Below are positions 1 through 11,362 of a DNA stretch of 64,000 nucleotides, piece by piece. The notes beneath the pieces were generated by a model. It worked only from the letters and a program-made list of their open reading frames with translations, searched no databases and had not been told where the DNA came from. A program made the translations under genes and the position numbers. Source of the stretch: Taxillus chinensis (lineage: Eukaryota; Streptophyta; Magnoliopsida; Santalales; Loranthaceae); the NCBI GenBank assembly GCA_023512835.1, contig CM042088.1:9912078-9976077 (forward strand). The letters are read 5' to 3'. Each line of letters starts with the position of its first letter. Within the stretch, counting starts at the first letter, position 1.

Positions 1-964
1 TGCTAGTGCTGAGTTAGTGTTTGATAATCGCGTGTGGATTTGGTGATTAAAATTGGGGTTGTAAATTATGTGTGGATGTGATAAATTGGTATTTATTGAT
101 TATGTGTGTAGGTGTGATAATTAGTGTTCATTAATTATGTGTGTGGACTGTGATAAATTAATGTTTATTAATTATGGGTGTGGATTTTGTGATGAGATTG
201 GTTGAGTTAATCATGGGTCCCACATAGGGCTGGCAAGATGGCCGCAGGTCCCTTATGTGCCTGGTTTACCCAGGTTCCATATGTGGCGGGTTGTCGTTAG
301 GGACACCACAGGTCCCATATTTGGCTGTTTAGTAGTGATCGGAACTCTTGGAGTTGGTAGCGGGAATTCCATGGATGGCTAAGTTACCGGTGCGAACCAT
401 TAATGATTGAAAGTGTGATGTGATGTCTTGTTTGTGATTAAATGAAATTTAATTGTGATAGAATGTGACACTACATTAGCATAAGCATACACCTAATCAT
501 ATAGACCTAGGAAATTATGTAAAAGGATAGTGGAGATGGGGGGGTCACCTACTGGGCACTTGTGCTCACCCTACTTTATTTCTATTTCCTATAGGTTGTA
601 GGGAATAGCTCTTGGAGCCGTAGGAGAGCAGATCAGGAAATCTTGGTGTAGGATATTCTATGGACCTTGTTTATTGTTAATTATTTTATTTTCCGGACTT
701 GGGTCCGTGACAGTTGTATAAACCTATTTGGTGAACTTTATTATGTTTTATCATGGGTGTTGCTTGATTTTAGTAATGTGAACTGCACTATTATACGTGT
801 TTCCTTGCTTGAATGTCTTATTGGACCATTGGAATTACAACACTACCCCTATTGTCGAGTTGTACATGATTTGGGTCGGCCACAAATCTCTTCGACCTCT
901 CGGGTGAGGGTGCGGGGACGTCACATTCCTAGTTCTGTTGATTTTAGGATTTGGGGGCGTGACA
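1..964 (+). repeat. 5' LTR of Ty3-A (3' portion only)
   Basis: This is the last 964 bases of a long terminal repeat whose complete partner is 5364-7637. It ends in ...GTGACA at 964, followed three bases later by the primer-binding site. The first base of the window corresponds to 6674, so about 1.3 kb of this LTR, including the promoter, lies to the left. Short open frames here (for example 667-990) recur in the partner LTR with changes and are not genes. Confidence 0.9.
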
Positions 965-967
965 AGT

Positions 968-979
968 TGGTATCAGAGC
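968..979 (+). other. Primer-binding site of Ty3-A (initiator Met tRNA)
   Basis: TGGTATCAGAGC starts 3 bases after the LTR end. This is the common plant retrotransposon site complementary to the 3' end of initiator tRNA-Met, where minus-strand DNA synthesis is primed. It fixes the LTR boundary and the plus-strand orientation. Confidence 0.95.
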
Positions 980-3900
980 GGTCAGTTTAGTGGACCTAGC
1001 ATGGTAGGGTGATTGATTGAGACTTTGGAGCTTGGGAGACATTAGGGAGGGCGCCTGATCAACGCAGTCCTTAATGGTGTCCTTGGTTACCTTAGTGTTA
1101 GTCAGATCATCTTAGGATGCATTGGGATGGGTATATACATGACATTGTTTGCGCATTATAGACACTAGAATTGATTGCGCTTGGTACTCTGGTGATAGTT
1201 TGACTTTACAATTGTGAAATTTCTTGAAATTTCCTGGAATGATTTGCGTAATTGCTTGTTAATAACTTACATTGTTTTGGACTGACTTGTATTTTTCTGA
1301 GCTTATTCAAGTACTATATGCTAGAGTATTACCTTTTGCTTGATATTATTATGATGTTGTGGTAGCGAAAATATGAACCCTACCAATTGTTTGATGGCTT
1401 GAGTAGCCAGTTACATGATTTGGCAAATGTGATTGATTTTGGGGGAAAATAGGCCCCACTGGGATATGATGAGGACCAATTGGGTCATGCTTATTTTGAT
1501 TGATTGATTAATGGATGTGTATAGGTGAGAAGCAATGTCCCATGGATGACAGTTGGGACTTATGAGTTATATGTGGTGTAGACCTATGGGTCAAGGGTGA
1601 TGCAATGTAATTTGTGATTATTTCCCGAGAATGGGGTTAGAGCTCTCTTGTTTGTTTGTTGTGAACTTATGACTTATAAATATTTTCGCTATGATGTGAA
1701 TTGGTTAAATAATAGCATCATCTTTGTTTAATAGTAAGTAACAACATACACCAATCATTATATATGCACACACACAATCGTAACTCTACACCTTACATAT
1801 TCTTAGAGTATACTTCCGACATTTAGTTCCTCGAATGACAATTTGTTATATTCTGCTAGTACAATGTATGATAAAATTTTGGCAAAGGTATTGGATGGTT
1901 GGAAAAATATGATTTAATAAAAGTAAAGTATAAGGTAAAACAATGGTAAAAGATGAAATAAAATATTCAAGAATTAAATAGCATAATGAATTAAAAAAAA
2001 GGTAAATGTTATGACTAACAATATATATTAATCAGATAGTAGACTTAAATATTATGAGAAGACAATGATAGAATTGGTAAATTTAATAATGGTTTGTTTC
2101 CGTTTTAAGGCAATCAAAGGGTTGAAGTGCCAATGGGTGGGGGAGATAGTGATGATATAGTCTTTGGAATAGGAGTGAAGAATTCGTTTTTGTCTGATAA
2201 CATATCTTAATAATTTGTCTATTCAAAATGTTAGTGAGTAAATGATTTAGACGGTGATAAAGCAATCTGAGAATTAAATGGAGTATATTTCTTATAACCT
2301 TATAAGAGGTTTTGGAAATGGTCTTGGAGGAACACCACAAAAGGAAAGTAAGAATACTTTTTTTCCCTAGATTTGAATTGTGTAACTTGTTAAACAAGTG
2401 ATGATGTCTTTAAAATACAGTTGAATATTAACTCTGTGTGTTATAAAACAATAATATTAAATAAATAAATATATAATAAAATAATAAAAAAAAAGCATGT
2501 TGATTAATGTAGTTAGTTGTATGATATGCTGTTGATGTGACCTTGTTGTACGGCATTGGTTGGTTCACTACTGTTATAAATTGTTGGTTGATGTTGGTGG
2601 ACCTTGCTAGTGGGTATAACCAGTTATTGATAGGGTGGTAACTGTACAATAAAACTAAAAAGAATATTATACTTACCATACTAGTAACAATAGTAAATAA
2701 AAAAAGATGAATGACTCTGTGCTAAATATTATTGTGATTCATGACGACTGATGTCAATATGAATTAACACACTATATGATTGTTTGAATATCCTTCGTAT
2801 GATATGGTGTACAAATGACATGTTGTGGCCTTTCACTTGTTTTGGGGTATAGTTGTGTGATATGACTCTGTTGGGGGTAAATGAACCCTATGATGTTTGG
2901 AATTATGATGTGTGATTGAGATGTGTATCGTGTTGTGTATCTACGCTTGCATGTGAACATGATAGTATTTTTTTATTGTTGCCTTGTTCCACTTTGACTG
3001 GTTTGTTGTTAGTTACATACATTTTTATTTTGTGTGGTGACACGTGGTGACATGTGGTGAAATTAGGATGGACCTTGTTTGTTGATTATTTAGCCTGATT
3101 GGTTGGTGGTAAGCATGATGATGTCAAACTGGTGGATGATTTATGGTGGGACTAGCATGGTGAGCTTTCCTTCGATGAGGTCATTACATGTTGTTGTGGT
3201 AGCCGAGTTTGTTGTTTGGTTTTAGAGCCCTCTTTGTAAGGGGACTTGGCTGTGATTCAGCGGCGTCTTACCCTGTTTGGTGGAGCCTACTTGGTTGTGA
3301 CCTTCCATTTGTGCATGGGAGTAGATATTCGCGTGATGGTTGATATTTTGATGTTGTTTTGTTTTGTGCTCTGTTTGTGATTGCTATATAATTAATATAT
3401 TGTTTATAATATGTGATCATGATTTGTGAGGCAATGTTTCCTTGTTGTGGTTGTTGGGGGATATTGGTTATATGAGGGTAGGTTGTTGGACTTTAGTAAT
3501 GTAATGTTTAATTAAGGTGGTGCATTACCCTGTTGATATGAGCTGATAGTGCTTTGATGGGTTTTTAAGTTCTAGTGTTAATCCGTATTATTTTGGGTTC
3601 TATTAGATTGGTAATTTTTAGTGGTGATGTTGACACCAGTTGGAGAAATTTTAAGGTATTATGTGGTTGGTTGTGGAGTTGTTGGTATGGTGTTGTTTTG
3701 TTAACGATTCATTATAATGGTTATTTGGCATATTAATTACAAGGGGTTACTGGTAGTGGTTCGATATTGAGTATTGGATGTGCAGTGGTTGTGCATAGTG
3801 TAATTTGTTGATTTGATTGATTATTCATATCGACTGTGAACGATGATCTATGTGGAGGAGTTAGTTTGCCCATGTTTAGGTGTTTGTTTAACCCTGTTGT

Positions 3901-4599
3901 TGTGACATTGGTTATCCATAGTCTAGAGTTATCACTGGAGTTGGGCAAGTTTATGCTGTGTTCCTAGTGACATAGCTGAGGATGTGTTACCCGAATATCT
4001 AAGCTTTGTTACGTTGGCAAGGGATCATAAATAATTTATAGAAGGATGATAACCACCACCCCCTCGCATGGTTAGTGAATGCGTTGTTAGTTTATGGGAA
4101 TATGAATAAGTGAATGTGTTGTTGCTTCATAATGGTTACTGGTATTCCTCAAGCGTTAGACTAGTTAATGGTCGGTGGACCAAGCATTGCCTTAATAGTA
4201 CATATGTTTACTGGCTAAGTGGGTTTTGTTTTGGATCCTAACATTGCGGTTGGAGACCCTTATCATTAGGATTGTTGGTTAGTTCATCTTTTTGGAAACA
4301 AAAAGTCCAAAGGGGAGAAAATGTAAGGATTATCTTGATATCGTGTTATGCGAGTTTGTTTTATGTATGTCATTTTATAGTGTCTGTTGTATGCTATTTT
4401 GTTTGTTGTATGTTATTTTATAATTATATTTATGTGTTTATTCGTTGCTTGTGAGTACATGCTAATTTCGGTCTATGATAGATATTGTATCAGCTCACTG
4501 GTTATGGGTTAGTAAAATTGTAAGATGGTTTGGGTATGTTAAAATATGTGACAAGTAAATTTGTAGGTCCTGATATGGTTTAGGAGACTACCAAGTTGG
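980..4599 (+). other. Non-coding interior of Ty3-A
   Basis: About 3.6 kb with no recognisable gag, protease or RT. The first 100 bases resemble the leader of Ty3-C: both carry a 'gcctgatcaac.c.gtcc' segment after the primer site. The rest is TG-rich, then AT-rich, with only short open frames on either strand that lack any family motif. It looks like replacement or spacer sequence as in LARD-type elements. I cannot tell whether it derives from heavily mutated gag-pol or from unrelated DNA. Confidence 0.6.
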
Positions 4600-5118
4600 T
4601 TCAGTTGATTCGATAGCGGATGTTGATAGCTCAGAGTCGACAGAAAATCGTATCTTGATGGGCGGCGGCGACCGCTACAGTTCATCGTAGGGGATTGCAT
4701 CTTCTTACAAGCCTCGCCACGGCGGGGGCATAGGCGGATTGGGCGAGGGTCCAAACTCTCCCCTCAATTTTGTGGGTCCATTTCCTATTATTGCTGTTGT
4801 GGGACTGGTTGCCTATCGATTGGAGTTACTATCCGAGTTGGCCCATGTTCATGATGTTTTCCATGTCTCCCAATTGCGGAAATATTACCCGGATCCTTCC
4901 CATGTGCTTGACTGGCATGAGATAGAGTTAGCAGATGATGGTTCCGTTGTGGAGGCACCAGTTCAGCTTTTAGACCAACGGGAGCAGGTCTTGCGGGGCA
5001 AGACCATTCCATTGGTCCGAGTGTTGGGCGCCACCGCAATATCGAGGAGCAGACCTGGGAGCGGGAGAGTCAGATGCGTGCTCTTCACCCCGAGCTGTTC
5101 GAGGACGAACAGTCCTAA
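4600..5118 (+). pseudogene. Ty3 integrase C-terminal / chromodomain-like remnant
   Basis: The encoded segment matches the end of the Tekay/Del polyprotein. Visible pieces are a degenerate 'GPF..I..VG.VAYRLEL' core, then VFHVSQLRKYYPDPSHV, then 'V.APVQ.LD.RE..LRGK.IPLVRVL', which has the shape of the chromodomain that ends these integrases. The intact homologue lies at 60546-60989 on the other strand. From about 5028 the homologous frame moves by one: the expected 'IEEQTWERE...PELFEDEQS' ending is read in another frame and stops at 5116-5118. Before 4739 only frame-shifted scraps of the preceding basic segment can be traced. It is a broken relic, not a working gene. Confidence 0.8.
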
Positions 5119-5363
5119 GGTGGGGAGGGTGTCGAGATCTTTCCCATGCGTTGAGTTAGTTATTCTTGTTTTTGTCTATTATGCTTATGGTGTTGATATT
5201 CTTGTTTCCGTGTGATTTGATGAGTTGTTGGTTATTTTGTTCGTGAGTGTTGTTTTGTTTATCATGCTAGTTGTAGACTGTGCATAATTATTTTAGCCTG
5301 GGAAATGTTTTCGTTGAGAATGACTTGTCTTTTCGAGGACGAAAAGTGCTAAGGTGGGGAGGA
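5111..5363 (+). other. 3' untranslated region of Ty3-A with two polypurine-tract-like sites
   Basis: A segment reading roughly 'ttcgaggacgaa.agt.ctaaggtggggagg' occurs twice, at about 5098-5125 and 5334-5363. The second copy (purine run 5351-5363) abuts the LTR start TGTAAAAACCC and is the functional plus-strand primer by position. The first copy sits at the integrase stop codon. The duplication may be a spare polypurine tract or the trace of an old rearrangement. Confidence 0.75.
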
Positions 5364-6617
5364 TGTAAAAACCCGTACCTGTGTGAGATTTGAATTAGCC
5401 CCTGAATAGAGTAAAGAATATTTATTCGGTAGCGTAGCCTTAGCGTGAGCATTTTGAGTTATTGTTAATATTAACAGGATAATTTTAATATTTTAAATTT
5501 ATTACTATATATTATTATGATTGTTAATATAATTATTATGTGATTATTATCAATCAAAGTATTTTAATATTTAGACCTTATTATTATTATTATAATGTTA
5601 TCATTATTAATATAATTATCTAAATACCTTGGATTTATTTATGATAATGAGTTGTTATTATTATTATCATTATTATTAATATTTTTATTAAGGTTTATTA
5701 TTATTATTATTAAATATGATAATATAAAAGGGGGAACATAGGGAATAAACCCTACATTCCGTTTGTTGTGCGCAGAGCTTGATAGGGAGAGCAGTGGGTT
5801 TGGAAGCCGCCGGGTTCAATCTATCATTCGATCCTTCAATCCAGGTAGGTGATCTTGTATTTTTCGTTATCCTGTAGCACGAACGTGAACTTGTACGATT
5901 TTGATACTGTATATGTAGATATATATATATATATATATATGTATGTACACGGGCGACGTTTTACATATATGTGTATGCAGATGATGTCCACTGATACTTT
6001 CCCTCGCCAGTCTAAATCGTCGAATTCGTTCAGCGCCTCTCCCTTGCGTTCAATCCGTTTTCTCACTTATTTTTCCCTATTACCGCTTATTATTATTATT
6101 ATTATTATTCATATCATTCACCTACCATTCCCTGCACGAATTCTACCAAAAAGTGGTGTAGGCCCACATTCTTTTTCTAATCACCCTTTCTTGTTTCCAT
6201 TCGATGTGGCTACAATCTAATCACTCTTCTTGTTATATATACATATATATATATATATATAATATAAACATATAAATAGCATAGCATGGGCACCAGGCCA
6301 TCGACCTGGTATTGTTACGACGCAAGAGTAGGTTAGCGTGTGATGGCTGGGGACGGCAGCACCTGTACCATCCCCTGGAGCTCGGTCATGGTCGGTCCAC
6401 TTTGGCTGGCCCGGTTTCAGCTAAGGCTTGAATACGGAAGCATCAATTTTTTTTAAGCTGGTTAATTACTATTCGGTTTCCTTCAATGATATATTAATAA
6501 TAACATTATTTAAAAATAATGTTGTGTCAGATATTGATCAGTATTTAGTTCGGACTTGATAATATTAATTTGATATAGAAAAAATGATATTTGAGGCTTG
6601 AAATTAGTTATTTGATG

Positions 6618-6648
<31 letters not shown>

Positions 6649-7637
6649 AAAATGTAGTTATACCAACTATGGGATGCTAGTGCTGAGTTAGTGTTTGATA
6701 ATCGTGTGTGGATTTGGTGATTAAAATTGGGGTTGTAAATTATGTGTGGATGTGATAAATTAGTATTTATTGATTATGTGTGTAGGTGTGATAATTAGTG
6801 TTCATTAATTATGTGTGTGGACTGTGATAAATTAGTGTTTATTAATTATGGGTGTGGATTTTGTGATGAGATTGGTTGAGTTAATCACGGCTCCCACATA
6901 GGGCTGGCAAGATGGCCGCAGGTCCCTTATGTGCCTAGTTAACAAAAGTCCCATATGTGGTGGGTTGTCGTTAGGGACACCACAGGTCCCATATATGGCT
7001 GTTTAGTAGTGATCGGAACTCTTGGAGTTGGTAGCGGGAATTCCATGGATGGCTAGGTTACCGGTGCGAACCATTAATGACTGAAAGTGTGATGTGATGT
7101 CTTGTTTGTGATTAAATGAAATTTAATTGTGATAGAATGTGACACTACATTAGCACAAGCATACACATGATCATATAGACCTAGGAAATTATGTAAAAGG
7201 ATAGTGGAGATGGGGGGTCACCTACTGGGCACTCGTGCTCACCCTACTTTATTTCTATTTCCTACAAGTTGTAGGGAATAGCTCTTGGAGCCGTAGCAGA
7301 GCAGATCAGGAAATCTTGGTGTAGGATATTCTATGGACCCTGTTTATTGTTTATTATTTTATTTTTCGGACTTGGGTCCGTGACAGTTGTATAAACCTAT
7401 TTGGTTAACTTTATTATGTTTTATCATGGGTGTTGCTTGATTTTAGTAATGTGAACTGCACTATTATACGTGTTTCCTTGCCTGAATGTCTTATTGGACC
7501 ATTGGAATTACAACTCTACCCCTGTTGTCGAGTTGTACATGATTTGGGTCGGCCACAAATCCCCTCGACCTCTCGGGTGAGGGTGCGGGGACGTCGCGTT
7601 CCTAGTTCTGTTGATTTCAGGATTTGGGGGCGTGACA
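5364..7637 (+). repeat. 3' LTR of Ty3-A (complete, 2274 bp)
   Basis: It begins TGTAAAAACCCG directly after the purine tract and ends CGTGACA, giving the TG...CA ends of an LTR. A TATA box lies at 5723-5730. A leader follows, with a GT-rich donor-like CAGGTAGGTGA at about 5842. The repeat also contains (TA)n at about 5919-5940, 6241-6260 and 6619-6645, and (TTA)n at about 6088-6110. Its last 964 bases duplicate the left edge of the window. The length is on the long side of what is usual for plant Ty3 LTRs. Confidence 0.9.
5723..5730 (+). promoter_or_regulatory. TATA box of Ty3-A LTR
   Basis: TATAAAAG lies about 360 bases into the LTR, where the U3/R boundary is expected. It is preceded by AT-rich U3 and followed by a GC-richer leader. 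Confidence 0.6.
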
Positions 7638-8293
7638 CTTGGGTACGGGACAGTCACTAGACTGGAGCCTTGAGTATGGGACAGTTATATCACTGGAACC
7701 CCCCCTTTTTGAATATGGGATGTGTTTGATGATTTTTGTATGTGGTTTCAACTAGTTCACTACACTAGCACAAGCATCCACTAAACATGCATTCCAATAA
7801 AGTGGGATGGGCCTGGGGAGACTTGATCCCTACTGAGCTGTGGTTTGCTCACCCCTCCTTTGAACTGTTCTCTTTGTAGGGTCTAGCCAGCAATAGGTGA
7901 CAGAGCTGAGGTGATTGGCCATAGAGGCTATGGGACCCTCCGTATTTGATTGTTAATGTATCTGTGGCTTTCTGTTTTGGTTTGGGTTATTTTGTAAACT
8001 AAATTTGGTATTATGGGTTTATTGGGAGCTTTTCCCCATTTGAGTTGTAATGGACTTGAGTCCTCTTTGAAATGAAGTAAGCTGTGGTATGGTATTTTGA
8101 CTTAATGATGATTGTGTGTATGGTTTGGAATCAGGGGGCATGTCCTTTGGCATGTTAGCCCGGATGTGTAGTATTGGGACAACACCCATTGCATAAGTCT
8201 AGTCTAGGTGCTTGCACCAACCCCTTGACCCTTCAGGTGCGGGCATGGGCAGTCATTAACCGTTTCCAGGTGTAAGGAAATTGAGGTGTGACA
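7638..8293 (+). repeat. Ty3-B: 3' part of a Tekay-like LTR
   Basis: The stretch shares a central segment with the 3' half of the Ty3-C LTR (near 28540-28620): 'gggatgg..tggggagac.tgatccctactgagctgtgg' and 'ctcacccctcc', followed by a gene-free tail ending GTGTGACA at 8293. It begins exactly where Ty3-A ends, so Ty3-A probably inserted into it. The five bases that follow it (TGCCC, 8294-8298) belong to the C1 gag and should recur to the left of the Ty3-B 5' LTR, outside the window. Nothing else of Ty3-B is visible. Confidence 0.7.
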
Positions 8294-8725
8294 TGCCCCA
8301 TCTGCTGTGAAGTTGGACACCTTTCCTATCAGTGCAGATTCTACCCTGAGTATCTTAAGAATGAGATTGCCACAGAAATCAGGGTTAGCCTTAAGCAATT
8401 ACACATCACTGAAAATCTGCAACCTTTTAATTCAGATAGGAAGAAGAAAGCAACCAGACACACACAAGTTACCTCAACAAAGAACCCAACTACTAAACCT
8501 ATGAAAAATAATGTTAACCTTGTGCCTAGTAAAGCTGCCAAGAGTAACCATAAGGAAGGAGAATCTGAAAAGAGCCCAAAGAACAAAGTTGGTAACAAAT
8601 TTAACGAGGAATCACATAAGTTAGCATGGAAAGTCAAATCATCTCCCACTTATTGGAAACCAAAATTGTTAGATGGAGCTTTCACTTACCCAAAGCCCAG
8701 ACACGTTTGGGCCCCCAAGACTTAG
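8294..8725 (+). pseudogene. gag: C1 gag, C-terminal part
   Basis: Gag packages retrotransposon RNA into cytoplasmic virus-like particles. This fragment opens with a CCHC zinc knuckle (CPICCEVGHLSYQC, about residues 1-14), continues as a lysine/asparagine-rich basic tail and ends in VWAPKT followed by TAG at 8723-8725. C2 has the same layout and ending (VWAPKV, stop), so this stop is the normal gag end. The N-terminal capsid part is lost because Ty3-B is inserted at 8293/8294. Pol continues in the same frame after the stop. Confidence 0.85.
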
Positions 8726-10534
8726 TTGCCTGTTGTGCAGGAATAGGTACATGAAGCTGAAAGTAGCCACCGGAAACAAAAGATTAATTCTAACCAGTGG
8801 TACCTTGACAGTGCCTATTCTGTACACATGACAGATGATGCCGCTCTGTTGAGAGAAGTAAGGGAGGTTGCAGCTTCATCTGTCACATTCGGGGATAACA
8901 AAAAGGGTAAGATTGTTGGTAAGGGTACTCTCTCTAATGGTTCTGTTTCAATCCAAAATGTATCTGTTGTTCAAGGTCTCAAACATAACCTGTTGAGCAT
9001 AAGTGAATTGTGTGACAAGGGTTATGAAGTGTTGTTCACTAAACACACCTACACTGTTATAGATCCTGTCTCCAATGAGGTAAAGCTAAATGGACATAGA
9101 CAAGTTAATGTCTATAAATTGGTTTTTGGAAATGCTCAATCCAATGAACCAATTTACTTTCTGTCCAAAGCTACTCCTGACATTAGTTGGTTATGGCACA
9201 AGAGATTTGGCCATTTGTACTTTAAGACTATGTCTAAACTGTCATCTCTTGATTTGGTTGAGGGCTTACCTAAGCATGTTTATGAGGAAGAACACCCTTG
9301 TAGGGATTGTCAACTGGGTAAGCAGGTGAAACACTCTTTTAAGAGCTTGGATAAAACCTCAATCACACAACCACTTGAACTTCTGCACATGGACCTATGT
9401 GGAACAATAAATGTGTCTTCATTATCTGGTGCACGATACTTCCTTGCTGTAGTAGATGACTATACCAGATATACATGGGTTATGTTTCTCAGGAACAAAA
9501 CTAAAACATTTGAAAATCTTGTTGAACTTTTCAGTTGGATATCTAATGTTAAGAGTCTCTCTATTAAATGCATTAGAAGCAATCATGGCAAGGAATTTGA
9601 ATTTTCTAAAATGTTAGAGTTTTGTACTGAACATGGTATCCAGCATAATTTCTTAGCACCTAGAACTCCACAACAAAATGGAGTCGCTGAAAGAAAAAAT
9701 AGGACCTTAGTTAAAGCAGCTAGAACCATGTTGACAGGAGCTCAGTTCCCAAAATCCTTATAGGCTGAAGCTGTTGCCATTACTTGTTATGTACAAAACA
9801 GAACTCTAATTAACAAACGAGCCATGAAAACACCCTATGAATTATGGAAGGGAAAGAGACCAAACATTGGTCCCCTAAGAATCTTCGGGTGTACTTGCTA
9901 TATTCTGAACAATGGCGAGGACTACTTGAATATGTTTGATGCCAAGTCAGATGATGGGTATCTTGTTGGATACTCCATGACTAGCAAAGCTTATCATGTG
10001 TTTAATAGAAGGACTAAAACTGTTGAAGAGTCCATTCATGTTTCATTTGATGAGTCTAACCATGGTATACAGAAAGGAGACCAAAATGTAAATGAAGTAC
10101 AGGATACTATCATAGTAGAAGACCAAGACATAGATAATCTTACAACAACTGAACCAATAGTAGATAGACCTAAACCTGAAGACCAAAGAACTGAACCGGT
10201 TGCTGCAGAATCAAATCAAAAATCAACAGAAGATCATGACCTTGACATTCAACCTGTTCAGTCGCTAGCATCTCCACCAACCCAAGAGCCTGACATAGAG
10301 AAGTTGGGCATTCAACATGAAGAAAGAGAAGACCTTCCAAAGGCGAGGAGAAGGTTAAAAGATCACCCACCTGAACTAATAATAGGAGATCCTGATGCTC
10401 GAGTCAAAACAAGGGCTGCCACACTTCCTGAGAATCTATACATGTATTTCTTATCACAAGTGGAGCCAAAAGCAATTGATGATGCAATTCAGGATCACTA
10501 TTGGAATGACGCAATGCAAGAAGAGCTCAATTAG
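8726..10534 (+). pseudogene. pol: C1 pol: protease and integrase
   Basis: Copia-type polyprotein, in the same frame as gag. A protease active-site region reads WYLDSAYSVHM near 8800 (usual family form WYLDSGCSRHM), so the catalytic Asp is kept but the following residues are altered. The integrase zinc finger (H..H..C..C) spans about 9198-9312. The core shows HMDLCG and VAERKNRTL, but the second catalytic Asp is replaced by Asn (IRSNHGKEF). The C-terminal part (TPYELWKGKRPN, FGCTCY, YLVGYS) and an acidic linker follow. In-frame stops: TAG 9761-9763, at a position that is Trp in the family, and TAG 10532-10534, at a usual Gln. No frameshift is seen. It cannot make a working protein as it stands. 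Confidence 0.9.
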
Positions 10535-11362
10535 TTTAAGAGACAGAAAGTATGGGAGTTGGTTAACAGGCCTAGATCACAACAAGTCATTGCCGTGAAA
10601 TGGATCTTTAGAAATAAACTTGATGCTGATGGGGTTGTAATCAGAAACAAGGCTAGACTGGTGCCAAAAGGGTACAGACAAGAAAAAGGAATTGACTATG
10701 ATGAAACCTTTGCACCAGTTGCTAGATTAGAGGCCATCCGCATGTTTTTGGCATATGCAGCATTCAAGGACTTCAAAGTTTATCAAATGGATGTCAAGAG
10801 TGCATTCCTTAATGGAGACCTCCAAGAAGAAGTCTATGTTGAACAACCCCTTGGATTTCTAGAGCCAAACCAAGAACACAAAGTGTACAAACTGAAGAAG
10901 GCTTTATATGGAATAAAACAAGCTCCCAGAGCTTGGTATGAAACATTGTCAGAATTTCTGATCAAAAACAAGTTAAGAAATGGCAAAATTGACCCCACTC
11001 TATTTCTCAAGGAAGGAAAAGGATCACCCTTGATTGTTCAGATTTATGTTGATGACATTATATTCGGATCAAGGGATAAAAAGCAGTGTGAAGAATTCTC
11101 CCAGTTGATGAAAAGTGAATATGAAATGAGTATGATGGGAGAGCTTTCATTCTTTCTTGGGTTGGAGGTCAAGCAGTTGAAGGATGGGATCTTTATCAGT
11201 CAAACTAAATACACTAAGGAGATTCTGAAGAAATTCAAGATGACTGATGTGACTCACATGAAAATGCCCATTCCGATAAGTGCCAAATTGGATATGGATG
11301 AAGCAGGCAAAGAAGTGGATATCATTGAATACAGAAGCATGATTGGATCTTTGCTGTATCTC
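10535..11362 (+). pseudogene. pol: C1 pol: reverse transcriptase
   Basis: A Copia-type RT (RVT_2) with all signature blocks in order: [63 protein letters not shown] and the catalytic YVDDIIFG (Asp-Asp at 11051-11056). It runs in the same frame as the preceding pol segment. The frame is cut at 11362, inside the codons of the conserved 'GSLLYLTASRPD' block, by a solo LTR insertion; the second half resumes at 12871. Without the insertion the frame is continuous. Confidence 0.92.

Larger units (their letters stand above)
1..7637 (+). mobile_element. Ty3-A: non-autonomous Tekay/Del-like Ty3 retrotransposon (left end outside window)
   Basis: Two long direct repeats flank a 4.4-kb interior. Bases 1-964 match 6674-7637 with about 35 differences by eye (about 96% identity, mostly transitions). 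The interior starts with an initiator-Met-tRNA primer-binding site and ends with a purine tract directly before the 3' LTR. The only coding trace is the C-terminal end of an integrase like that of Tekay/Del chromoviruses, so gag, protease, RT and most of integrase are missing. I infer an element that needed proteins supplied in trans, or a large internal replacement. It sits inside another LTR (Ty3-B). The right-hand target duplicate would be CTTGG at 7638-7642; its left partner lies outside the window. Confidence 0.85.

Noticed and set aside
2083..2960. Minus-strand frames of 62-104 codons in the Ty3-A interior
   Set aside because: Low-complexity composition, no start context, no motif. Not distinguishable from chance in AT-rich DNA.
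5774..5815. tRNA-like stretch in the Ty3-A leader (…gccgccgggttcaatct…)
   Set aside because: A box-B-like word is present, but no acceptable box A or cloverleaf. It is more likely ordinary leader sequence.
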